A DNA stretch of 64,000 bases. Origin: Spirosoma fluviale. Lineage in GTDB: Bacteria > Bacteroidota > Bacteroidia > Cytophagales > Flexibacteraceae. Both the position numbers and the translations under genes were made by a program. Location: assembly GCA_945883425.1 (NCBI GenBank), contig CAMCXM010000001.1, forward strand, positions 43,424-107,423. The letters run 5' to 3'. Positions 57,301 through 64,000 of this stretch are shown one piece after another. The number at the start of each line of letters is the position of its first letter. Within the stretch, counting starts at the first letter, position 1. A model generated the notes under the pieces. That model was not told where the DNA came from. It saw only the letters and a list, made by a program, of their open reading frames with translations, and ran no database searches.

Positions 57301-60300
57301 GGTCACCGTATTTGAACCGGTTGCCGTTGGCGTGTACGCAGCAAATGAAACAGTCGTAGTTGCACCGGCAGCCAGTGTAACAGACTGAGTGTTAGAGAAT
57401 GTATTGGCACCGGTAATGTTCAACGATACGTTTTTCGTCCAGCTATTGTTACCGTTATTGGATACAACCACCTGAATTACCTGGTTGGTACCAAACGTTA
57501 CCGGAACACTACCATACATGTAGGCAGTCGAAAGACCGGCTTCGTTCAGAATTTCAGGACCAACACCCGCATTGTCTACGTAGATGTTGTTACCAAAATC
57601 TGAAATACCACGGATTTTAACCTTGTTGGTACCAGCCGGAATTGGAATGGAACGTGTCTTCCAGTCACTTGCTGACGGTACATAAGCAGATGATGTTGGA
57701 GTAGCAGAAGTCAGAGATCCACCAACACCTCCTACCAATGTTGTTACCAATGTATAGCTGGTACCACCGTCCGATGAGGCATAAATTTCAAGATTTTCTA
57801 CCTCAGTACCAGTGTACGGTGCGTGAGCAGAACTGAAGTTTACTGCATACCCTGCCGGAACCGCTGTGGTTGTTGGCAAAATCAGATCTGCTGCATCACC
57901 TGCTGAAATTGAATATGCATTAAATAGTGCAGAACCAGTACCAGTTACAGAAGCCGTTGAACTGGTCCAAACATCGGTTCCTACATTTGGCTGATTATCC
58001 CAGCAAGTTGGAAGGAAGGTTCCTGAGAAATCCTCAGAAAACGGAACTGCCTGATCAGCACAACCTGTTGTAAATGTGTATGGCCCAACATATGAACTTT
58101 GGCTACCACCGCAATTGGCACGAACCCAATACTCATAGGAAGTCAATGGAGAAAGACCCGTTGGTGTATATGGATGAGCCGTTACACCCGGATTGGAAGC
58201 AGCACCGCTTGGCGCACCACCACCCGGAGTGGTAATATGTACATCCCATACGGTTTCCAAACAACCGGTTTGCCAATCCAAATCAGCGGTAGATCCGGTG
58301 ACACCAGTTATGATTCCGGCAGATGGTTCCGGACATGGAGGAGCTGGAGCAACTGTTACAATGTAATCTTCGGTTTCACCAAATCCACCGGAAGCACAAG
58401 GATCGATGGAAGTTGGCGTAGCCAGCCAGATAATACGCACACGCATTCTGTGGTTACCAACGGGTGGTGAACAGGAAAGTGAAATAGGGAATGTTGCAGG
58501 TGGATATCCAGCTACATTAAAGCCTTGTCCAGCAGCGATGGTCGCTGTTCCGATTCTCTCAGATGGAGTTTCGAAAATACCATTGTCGTTGTAATCGATC
58601 CAGGCGGCTACTCCCTGAGAACCCCAGGTACCGATGGAAACCTGAACCGTATAACTGGTACCGGCATTTAAGGTGGCCGTTAAGTTTGCAGCACCTGTAA
58701 AGAACGTGAACGCCGGATTGGTCTCAGCCAAACCTGAATTATTGGCTAGTGTGGTTCCCAGGATTTGAATGTCAGAAATCAAATCACCGGAAGTTTTACC
58801 TGAGGTATAAACTGGAATACATGGTAAGGTGGTGAAAGACGATGATGTCCATGAACTTACATCACCCGCACCACAATCCGTTTGAACGTATAAAGTGTAA
58901 ACAGTAGATGAAGACAAACCTGTTTCTGAAGCCGTTACCGTTGGAGCGGTTGTAGAGCCAGAAGAAAACAGGCCTACTGCGCCGGAACCAGCCGCACCAG
59001 AGGTACGGATTTCCCAGTTGTAGTTTACTGGTGTTCCAGACGTAGGAGCAACCCAGCTAAAACTGGCCGTTGTCAACGCTGGCGTTACAGCAATACCGGT
59101 AACAGGAAAACAAGTAGGGGCATTGGCAATTGAAATATCATCAATGTGAAAATCTATATCCGGTGATGTTGAATTAGTGGAAGCAACAAACGCAATCTGA
59201 ATGGTTTGACCAGCATAGGCAGCCAGACTTACTGCTTCAAGTGAACCTGTGTTGCTGTAAGAACCTGCACCTGTATAGGTTTTGATGATATTGGCACTGT
59301 TCCAGGTGGCCCCGAAATCAGTTGACACAATCACACGAACCGCATGCGTACCCAGCGTTGACTGTGCTACAGTACCATTATAACTGGTTACCGCCATGTT
59401 GTAGGAAAGCTGTTTAGGACCTCCACTTAACAAAAATGGCTCGGTAATGACCCATGCATTGTTGGTACCATACAAATTGATCTTAAATGCGTTATTGGCC
59501 GTGGCATTGGCAAAAGCTGAAGTTGGACTCCAATTATTGGTACCCGTTGTTACCGTAGAGTTACCAGAAAGGTTCAATGTTCCGGTTGCCTCTCTCCAGC
59601 ACGAAGGATTTCCTGTTGGTGCCAGTGAATAGGCAGTGGTAAATGCTTGTGTGTAAGGAAGTGCCGGAGATGAACAAGGCGTTGTAAACGCCAAAGAAGC
59701 CCATGGGCTAAAGTCTGTACCATTACAGTCAGAACGAACATACAATGTATAGGCTGTATTGGCAGACAAAGCCGAAGAAACATCCGACAAAATTGCAGGA
59801 GATCCTGTAACATCACCATCGACCAAACCAGCAGGTCCGCTACCGGCAGCACCGGAAGAACGAATTTCCCATTCGTATCCAACACCCGGAGCCGGTGAAG
59901 CGGCAGTCCAGCTGAAAGCAACCGCTGTGGCAGAACTAGGAGTTACTGTTAATGCTGTAGGAGGGGTACATGATGGCGGAGTAGCAATCGATACATTATC
60001 AACTCCAATGTCATTAGCACCAAAATCGCTAGTTGCCTCGAAACGAACGACACAGGTTGACGCCGAAGCAGAAGTCAAACCAATGGATTTGGAAGCCCAG
60101 GCTGCATCCACACCATACGTAGCCAGTACCGATCCAAAAGTAGCACCACCATCGGTGGAGAGTCTTATCGTCAGATTGTCGGTTCCTGAAACATTGATGT
60201 AATCAAACGTCAACGTTTTCAGACCGGCTGGTGATAAATCCACATACCAGTCCATATAACCGGTACCACCCGCACTGATTTGGTAGGAGTGGAAACGTGC

Positions 60301-61314
60301 AGCCCCACCAGAGGCAGGAGAGGCAATTGAATAACCTCCAGTAGTATTTGACCATCCACTGGCAGTGGTTCCTGCTGCTACGTCATTTCTTCTCCAGCAT
60401 CTTTCAGCAAAAGCAGGCCATGCACGCCAGCTCGCAAGAGCAGGCAAATCAGAAATGGCATTACCATCTACCCATGGAGCGGCATTGAAGTTCTCAGACG
60501 TTGGCAATGTAGCATACGTCGGAGTTGCAAGTTCAGCTGGAGGTGTGTAGGTAAAAGTACGTCCGGAAGTTGGAGCAGCCGGAGTCGTTGCATTGCTTGT
60601 GAATCGCATGCTCGTTACTAATGCAGCACCACCTGTACCTACGGTAACGGTTGGAGCAGACCATGTAGTTGCTGTGGTTCCGCCGATACTTTGATAATCT
60701 CTGGAACCTGCACCACGGATACCTACCTGAGGAAAATTGGTTGTTCCGGTTGTTGCCGAACAGGTACCGTACACCAAACGAATCACATTGGTTGTTTGAG
60801 TCAACCGAATCTGAAAGGTAATACGATCAGCGGTTTGCCCTGAACGAGCCATGTCGGTGTATTGTACAACGAAGTCACTACCGCTTGGTCCGTAAATAAT
60901 AGACGGAGAAGCTGCTGTAGAGGCGACAAGATTCGTTGCAAAACCAGAAACAGTACCTTCAACTAATACGCCAGGCCCAGTAATACCAGTTGTGGTGGTG
61001 GCGAACCCACTATTCGGGCCGAAAATAATGTATCCATTATTGTTAATACGGATATTGGTATAATCCTTTCTGTTATAACGAAATGTAAAACCGAGAGGAA
61101 TATCTCCGGAAACCGCATCTGTGGATAAGGCAGCACCTGATTGATAGGTGGTTCCCGTAATTGCCGTATATGTTCCGGCAGAGGTGCCATATGTATATTT
61201 GGACGTCTGTGCAAATGTTTCCAGCTGCGCAGCACCAAACATCAGAAGAGCCAGGAAAAACCAGCTGTTAGCAGAAGACAATAAACCAGCACTTTTAGTA
61301 AATGTGTTTTTCAT
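51379..61314 (-). CDS. Giant (3311 aa) T9SS-secreted multidomain surface protein
   Basis: Signal peptide; choice-of-anchor-J-like segments; Fn3-like segments ending YVRSDCN/YVQTDCG; GEVED GFGETEDYIVTV and GLGETVDFSVNV; P-domain-like VRVTIDHPHVGDLRVQLRKG...WELIVTDLSGEDVGSLVSWSMSF; C-terminal GVYPNPASPSSKVTVSV...FVDKLIVR. Confidence 0.9.
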   Translation of the reverse strand: MKNTFTKSAGLLSSANSWFFLALLMFGAAQLETFAQTSKYTYGTSAGTYTAITGTTYQSGAALSTDAVSGDIPLGFTFRYNRKDYTNIRINNNGYIIFGPNSGFATTTTGITGPGVLVEGTVSGFATNLVASTAASPSIIYGPSGSDFVVQYTDMARSGQTADRITFQIRLTQTTNVIRLVYGTCSATTGTTNFPQVGIRGAGSRDYQSIGGTTATTWSAPTVTVGTGGAALVTSMRFTSNATTPAAPTSGRTFTYTPPAELATPTYATLPTSENFNAAPWVDGNAISDLPALASWRAWPAFAERCWRRNDVAAGTTASGWSNTTGGYSIASPASGGAARFHSYQISAGGTGYMDWYVDLSPAGLKTLTFDYINVSGTDNLTIRLSTDGGATFGSVLATYGVDAAWASKSIGLTSASASTCVVRFEATSDFGANDIGVDNVSIATPPSCTPPTALTVTPSSATAVAFSWTAASPAPGVGYEWEIRSSGAAGSGPAGLVDGDVTGSPAILSDVSSALSANTAYTLYVRSDCNGTDFSPWASLAFTTPCSSPALPYTQAFTTAYSLAPTGNPSCWREATGTLNLSGNSTVTTGTNNWSPTSAFANATANNAFKINLYGTNNAWVITEPFLLSGGPKQLSYNMAVTSYNGTVAQSTLGTHAVRVIVSTDFGATWNSANIIKTYTGAGSYSNTGSLEAVSLAAYAGQTIQIAFVASTNSTSPDIDFHIDDISIANAPTCFPVTGIAVTPALTTASFSWVAPTSGTPVNYNWEIRTSGAAGSGAVGLFSSGSTTAPTVTASETGLSSSTVYTLYVQTDCGAGDVSSWTSSSFTTLPCIPVYTSGKTSGDLISDIQILGTTLANNSGLAETNPAFTFFTGAANLTATLNAGTSYTVQVSIGTWGSQGVAAWIDYNDNGIFETPSERIGTATIAAGQGFNVAGYPPATFPISLSCSPPVGNHRMRVRIIWLATPTSIDPCASGGFGETEDYIVTVAPAPPCPEPSAGIITGVTGSTADLDWQTGCLETVWDVHITTPGGGAPSGAASNPGVTAHPYTPTGLSPLTSYEYWVRANCGGSQSSYVGPYTFTTGCADQAVPFSEDFSGTFLPTCWDNQPNVGTDVWTSSTASVTGTGSALFNAYSISAGDAADLILPTTTAVPAGYAVNFSSAHAPYTGTEVENLEIYASSDGGTSYTLVTTLVGGVGGSLTSATPTSSAYVPSASDWKTRSIPIPAGTNKVKIRGISDFGNNIYVDNAGVGPEILNEAGLSTAYMYGSVPVTFGTNQVIQVVVSNNGNNSWTKNVSLNITGANTFSNTQSVTLAAGATTTVSFAAYTPTATGSNTVTITVPADIINTDNSLVLTQDITTNFFSYKYPGIANDPLGVGFNGGTGDFVALFTTAVAAQVNEVKVDFTTAGQPYNIGIWSETAGAPGTLLYTSPTLTTGVGTSFVPVPNVAVTGNFFVGVMQTGTTNLAFATQTETPIRSGAMFFQSPTGSSTWQDFAAINGTDFRFAIAAQFFTPTPPNCAINLNNTVCAVNPVTLTWASGGGAPTGYDVYFGTSSTPPLVSSNQAGTTYNAGVNPAGTYYWRVVPVNTYGAATCPTVSSFTTNLAQCYCVPTMSGTLRHMSAFSAGSIAYANPTAIVSPGYLDETLLQTNLTLGTPLPFTITNTSASTFAAIYIDFNDDGDFADAFENVFTGGSALSITGNLFPDFSVAAGVHRMRVRIASAAVTDPCANLTGLGETVDFSVNVIVPPCLPPTGLVASGTTTSTSGSVSWTPSATTAYNVYFSTSITAPTSLTTPSLVLGGGVSTANITGLLRHIVYYVWVRKDCGVVDGVSEWTGPVQIIPGTSSSLYSSGVINSEYSATTVTSATASTCPGTQSITIPANHTVSSVTTTYQMTGNTAGNGWMSEQRSVLYSPTTSTASSVASGTGNSAGTFSYNRTGLTLANGATGPVSFELRAFRTFGTTPACGTNYNFVNDDSWRVTGYYLPVRDLEFVGVVAPVAAGTCFNNAMTVTVRVRNAGSNALISGSILASALTVTTPGGPVSVASNFTLSSPLAPNATLDIPAGVLDMSTPGSYSFDGAVNMFGDLYTPNNTLTTPYVLVATPTLTPSPSASVGFEVADASFELGAAWSTYSGTLDNTYGGTISAHGGTRALGYDASLGINAAARRAISPCINLTADCYRATFWAAVHASALVTDPGIRVRVSTDQGATFSGNLNISDITTGKGMASPTELLQYSASAPSLVWRKYEVSLSGYSAGSTIRLAFVGSGSGPASLFFLDDLVVEPKIASDLQVVGVKSTIQGYSTCDDPTMGVVVRVRNNGCGSVSGFQVRAQISGAVVNSPTSLSITAGALAEGQELDYNLGSIFTFKSGSVDITGEALLTGDLVSGNNSAFVSIPLKTKGSISLAVAPGTNLVVGNSATVTASSALGVASAYFGDATVTAIPDNNITGVTSIVDVGAIGLAANSLQSVRVTIDHPHVGDLRVQLRKGVTTIDLINQRGGAGRNFYNTILGSTGAAISGVTANDEPYSADYISETAFSTFSAAANSANGAWELIVTDLSGEDVGSLVSWSMSFPNALSNSALACPDCIAGGYPVPTTGVPFGSTYAPGSYTVTQSATDRAGCFLEESQTINFFLTNVWLGTTAGPNNWFVDGNWASSPGPNDPAFATVAATISGNTPYQPSITGGTANVGSVSYTNGGSLTFGGSSDALNVKANWTGTTSSVSGVGKVVFNVTGVQNITGNTVFNNIEIAKTGATGSVEIGGNATVTGLMSFSATNTRPVNITTGNLILFSDASGTGKIGPIPAGTTFTGDVTTQRYVPGTNDGWFFLGSPALGQTFTDYSDNFKVYGPSSGFGAQGGGIIPIGAQHTSIFEYVENQSHVTLDTAQKLGWRAPGNTTIESGRGYRVWLDRSSMFNTNTLDNVGPIATGTVTFPALTRSTNVNCQPNIGPATVACVEANWGWNLLSNPLPAPLNWDATSGAALTNGWEKPANMNNAFYTWNSALGGYRVYLGTVGTAGALATGYAATSVSDNIIPSSQGFMVKVLSGTTATLKVREAAKFVSNSGAFVRTAAQNNNQIRIRLSNSNQADYRYDGIVRFDDEATFGFDANRDAHALAGGAYEFSMIDESGAELLINSVPVPSESKVIPVSMNYKGTTGMYTFNFEDLENLDNGVELYLRDNLLGNLVSINAQPQYSFYIGSGDAGVSANRFEIVVSPSTLTGVSKMVDGIGVGVYPNPASPSSKVTVSVQGVSSSDAQIIVTDMVGRVVYNGSMNVLADKVSEKNIEFDFASGVYSVKVITSGKTFVDKLIVR

Positions 61315-61337
61315 AAATTGGTTAATTTAGAAGGTTA

Positions 61338-61766
61338 TTATTGTTCAGATTTGAATCTTTCGGTGAGCTCTTGCTTAAGGATTTCACGCTTCTCGTCGGA
61401 AAGAGCTCCGTAGTTTGCCTCATAATCCGCAATTTTTGCTTCTACCCGAGCCTCCATCGCCTGCTGCTCTTTGAGAGCAATCTGCTGCTTACGGAGTTCA
61501 AGATCAGATGATTTCGCCTTATTTTTTTCGGCGGCAGCAACTACTTTGGCATTGGTCGCCTTTACAGCGCCTTTAACCGACTTGGAATCCTCCCCAACTG
61601 TGGCCCTTTGAGGCACAGCTGCTGAAGTCTTCGCACGAACAGATCCGGAGCCATTTTGTTGGCCACCCGAACCCGCAACAGCCCCCGCTTGCCCAAGGCA
61701 ATGGAGACTCAGCATAAGAGGCACTGCTCCCAGCAGCCATCTCTTAGTCTTCGATAGATTGAACAT
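61338..61766 (-). CDS. Small secreted coiled-coil-rich hypothetical protein upstream of the giant gene
   Basis: Signal peptide MFNLSKTKRWLLGAVPLMLSLHCLGQ, Ala/Gly/Ser region, charged ELRKQQIALKEQQAMEARVEAKIADYEANYGALSDEKREILKQELTERF; 23 bp before the giant gene. Confidence 0.7.
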   Translation of the reverse strand: MFNLSKTKRWLLGAVPLMLSLHCLGQAGAVAGSGGQQNGSGSVRAKTSAAVPQRATVGEDSKSVKGAVKATNAKVVAAAEKNKAKSSDLELRKQQIALKEQQAMEARVEAKIADYEANYGALSDEKREILKQELTERFKSEQ

Positions 61767-61883
61767 GTTGAACATAAATTGAACGATTTTATCCGCCGCA
61801 AACGCATTTGGTAACCCGGGATGTGAAAAAGCTTTTATAAAAAGTCTTCACAAAAATTACATGAAACGTTTTTAACGGAATTT

Positions 61884-61912
61884 CAAATATAAAGTAACAA
61901 TTTAATAAACAA
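61884..61912 (-). promoter_or_regulatory. Bacteroidota-type promoter upstream of the small secreted protein / giant gene pair
   Basis: Minus strand TTG - 18 nt - TATATTTG; followed by a roughly 110-bp leader. Confidence 0.55.
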
Positions 61913-62164
61913 GTAAAAAAATTGTGTAATTGTTAAAAAGGCTATCCAATTGAGTAAAAACGCAGATTCCGGCCGATAAAATTTTATCAATTGCCTGATC
62001 GGCCAAAGAAAATTTGGCCTCCACAGGCAGAGAACCCGGTTTGGATGAACCAATAAAGTCCATAAAAAGAGGACTATTTATCCGCAATCTTTCCCCTGAA
62101 AAAGGCTGCGTTAACAATTCCTTTACAATCCAGGGACAAGGGACGAATCCTGGATGACACACCA

Positions 62165-62197
62165 TTTGCGTTTCTGGCACCAGCGGTGCACGATGTT
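62165..62197 (+). repeat. Dispersed composite repeat, partial copy (GGCACC hairpin part)
   Basis: TTTGCGTTTCTGGCACCAGCGGTGC identical to copy 1 at about 51070..51093. Confidence 0.8.
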
Positions 62198-62224
62198 ATT
62201 TGAAAGATAAAAAACGGCCAAGCA

Positions 62225-62429
62225 CTGGTTTGTGGTTAGTGGTTTGTGGTTTGTGGTTAGTAGTTTGTGGTTTGTGGTTTGTGGTTTGTGGTTGGTGGTT
62301 AGTGGTTAGTGGTTGGTGGTTGGTGGTTGGTGGTTAGTGGTTTGTGGTTGGTGGTTTGTGGTTTGTGCGGAACGTGGCGCCTTGGCGCCAGTTAGTGGTT
62401 AGTGGTTTGTGGTTAATGATTTGTGATTT
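62225..62429. repeat. GTGGTTN heptanucleotide array, 20 uninterrupted units plus 5 after an interruption
   Basis: 62225..62364 is exactly 20 x 7 bp (GTGGTTT/A/G); interrupted by GTGCGGAACGTGGCGCCTTGGCGCCAGTTA; resumes at 62395. Confidence 0.95.
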
Positions 62430-62460
62430 GTCAATATCTAAAAAAAGGAGCAAAGGAAAA

Positions 62461-62704
62461 TTCTGGGGAGAGAGAAGAATTGAAACCCATCATCATTTGG
62501 AATTCTGGCACCAGCGGTGCACGATGTTAATAGAAAGAGAAAAGAAATACGCCCAAGCTCCAGAGGAGCGCCATGTTAGAGGTTCAAATAAATGTCTTCT
62601 CCTACAATAAGCGTTTGAATTGCGAAACAAAACATTTCGCTCCGCTGGAGCTAATCATCATGTGCTGGTCAGCGCTATTGACATGATAACCTGCTGGGGT
62701 AAAT
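62461..62704 (+). repeat. Dispersed composite repeat, copy 2 with internal insertion
   Basis: TTCTGGGGAGAGAGAAGAATTGA ... CTGGCACCAGCGGTGCACGATGT ... AGCTCCAGAGGAGCGCCATGTTAG ... inverted CATTTCGCTCCGCTGGAGCT ... GCTATTGACATGATAACCTGCTGGGGTAAA. Confidence 0.85.
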
Positions 62705-62847
62705 TCACGAAACCGGTATAACGAAAATTTCCTCTGAAACCCGGCAAGAATGCAGAGCAACAGAGGAAATTAATTTTATTGATAAATATCGGTCAGGATT
62801 CCATCATTTATCAGAACCGGATAAAAGATGATGCCTTGTCCTTTCGA

Positions 62848-64000
62848 TTAATCTTTCAGAACGAGCGGTTTTTTACCCAGGCTCTTTCCGTCTTTCACCA
62901 GCTCAATCATATAAACCCCAGCTGGGACCGATTGAAACGTTGCCTGTATTCCAGATGCCGGAGCTGATTTATACGTCTTCCGGTATACCGGCTGACCAAC
63001 CAAAGACCAGAGCATCACTTCCACTTCACCCGCAGATGCATGCTCCTGCTCAATGAATATGGCAGAAGTAGATTGTGCAGGGTTAGGATAAACTTTAAAA
63101 CCAGCAGTTGGATTGGACAATACCAGACTGTTTGAAACCAGAATAGGTATGGTAAAGTATGTGGTATCGTTCGTAGGAACCTGGTCACCAGAGGCTTTCA
63201 CCCATGCATAACCGGATAAATTACCAGCGGCAGGAGGAATGAAGTTGATAAAATCAGCTGTATCAGATTGCGAAGCGAAAATCTTAGGAATCAGAATCGA
63301 ATCAAGGGAAGCCCCGATTCGCACATAGACCTTCACCTGATTGATGGAATTGGCACCCTTGTTACTCACTTTCACTTTCAGTGTATTGGTTTGACCCTCG
63401 ACAACCGGATTGTTCTTGAAAAACACGGAATCCGCTTTCACATCGAAATTGATTCCATTACTGATCTGAACATCATCGATAAAGAAGAAGGAAGTTTGTG
63501 CTGAATTGGCACCGTCCTTCACCCAGATCCCAATACGAGTCTCCACGTTTGGATTCGCATATTCGGCCAGAGAAAAGGTGTAGTTGTTCAGAATCTTGTC
63601 GATCCCGTTCGGTTTGTTTTTCGAGAACGTAATAAACGGCTTCCACAAAGCACCACAATTGGTTGTGATCAAAACAGAGACGGAGTCGTCGTCGCCGAAG
63701 ACGCCTTTAGCTGATAGCACCGAGTTTAGATGAGCTGCTTTGAGCGTTAGAAAACTATTCGGTACGATCTTCACACCCGGAGACAAAATCCAATCGGATT
63801 TATTGGTTCCGGTAAGGGCAATCCTGGCAGCAATTTGTCCGTCTACGTCACCGGCCCTCCAGGATGAATTCACAATATTGGTTCCGTTCTTGGTTGCCTC
63901 TGTCCAGCCTGGATACAAAGTGGCAAGGTTGTTACCGTTGAATCCGGTGAAGTCCACATTTGTGGTAAAAACTGAATCTCTTTGAAGAGTTAACCGAAGT
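62848..64000 (-). CDS. T9SS-secreted protein, truncated at its 5-prime end by the window edge
   Basis: Frame stays open past the listed start (RLTLQRDSVFTTNVDFTGFNGNNLATLYPGW); FFFIDDVQISNGINFDV; FKVYPNPAQSTSAIFIEQ...LGKKPLVLKD. Confidence 0.82.
   Translation of the reverse strand, partial: LRLTLQRDSVFTTNVDFTGFNGNNLATLYPGWTEATKNGTNIVNSSWRAGDVDGQIAARIALTGTNKSDWILSPGVKIVPNSFLTLKAAHLNSVLSAKGVFGDDDSVSVLITTNCGALWKPFITFSKNKPNGIDKILNNYTFSLAEYANPNVETRIGIWVKDGANSAQTSFFFIDDVQISNGINFDVKADSVFFKNNPVVEGQTNTLKVKVSNKGANSINQVKVYVRIGASLDSILIPKIFASQSDTADFINFIPPAAGNLSGYAWVKASGDQVPTNDTTYFTIPILVSNSLVLSNPTAGFKVYPNPAQSTSAIFIEQEHASAGEVEVMLWSLVGQPVYRKTYKSAPASGIQATFQSVPAGVYMIELVKDGKSLGKKPLVLKD

Noticed and set aside
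52229-60202. Several 60-150 aa ORFs inside the giant gene
   Set aside because: All overlap the coherent 3311-aa frame; skewed shadow-frame composition.
61902-62180. 92-aa minus-strand ORF upstream of the small secreted protein
   Set aside because: Covers an AT-rich intergenic region and overlaps the predicted promoter; no recognisable domain.
62225-62429. Possible CRISPR array
   Set aside because: Period is 7 bp with no spacers and no cas genes in the window.
62344-62610. 88-aa plus-strand ORF
   Set aside because: Lies over the GTGGTT heptamer array and composite repeat; low-complexity translation.

Overview
The window looks like a chromosomal segment of a Bacteroidota-type genome. Evidence: four C-terminal type IX secretion (T9SS) sorting signals, a DUF4270 gene beside a short glycogen synthase and panC, and TTG-N18..20-TANNTTTG promoters. 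Coding content: an edge fragment of a response regulator, rlmD, a GH5-like hydrolase, an adaptor/MacB-like permease pair, an LTA-synthase-like sulfatase head-to-head with a GT2, an alpha-2-macroglobulin, FISUMP and DUF4270 lipoproteins, panC, a class A PBP, an M28 peptidase, a LysM protein, two adjacent paralogous T9SS surface proteins, DUF2851, tRNA-Leu(GAG), an aldehyde dehydrogenase, a Wza-like exporter, hisS, a CoA-transferase A subunit, a DoxX-like protein, an acyltransferase, a membrane spermidine-synthase-like protein, an RDD protein, a five-gene SpoIIM/DUF4129/DUF4350/MoxR/DUF58 operon, a 3311-aa T9SS protein with a small secreted partner gene, and a truncated T9SS protein at the right edge. 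The most unusual signals are mostly non-coding: (1) a 196-bp MITE-like element with CCCAGATTCCGCA terminal inverted repeats and a 5-bp TTTAT duplication at the DUF2851 stop codon, plus a 43-bp relative flanked by TTTAA; (2) several low-complexity intergenic arrays of different sequence that all share a 7-bp period; (3) a composite hairpin repeat on both sides of the giant T9SS gene. Product calls are from reading the protein sequence only; no database search was run.
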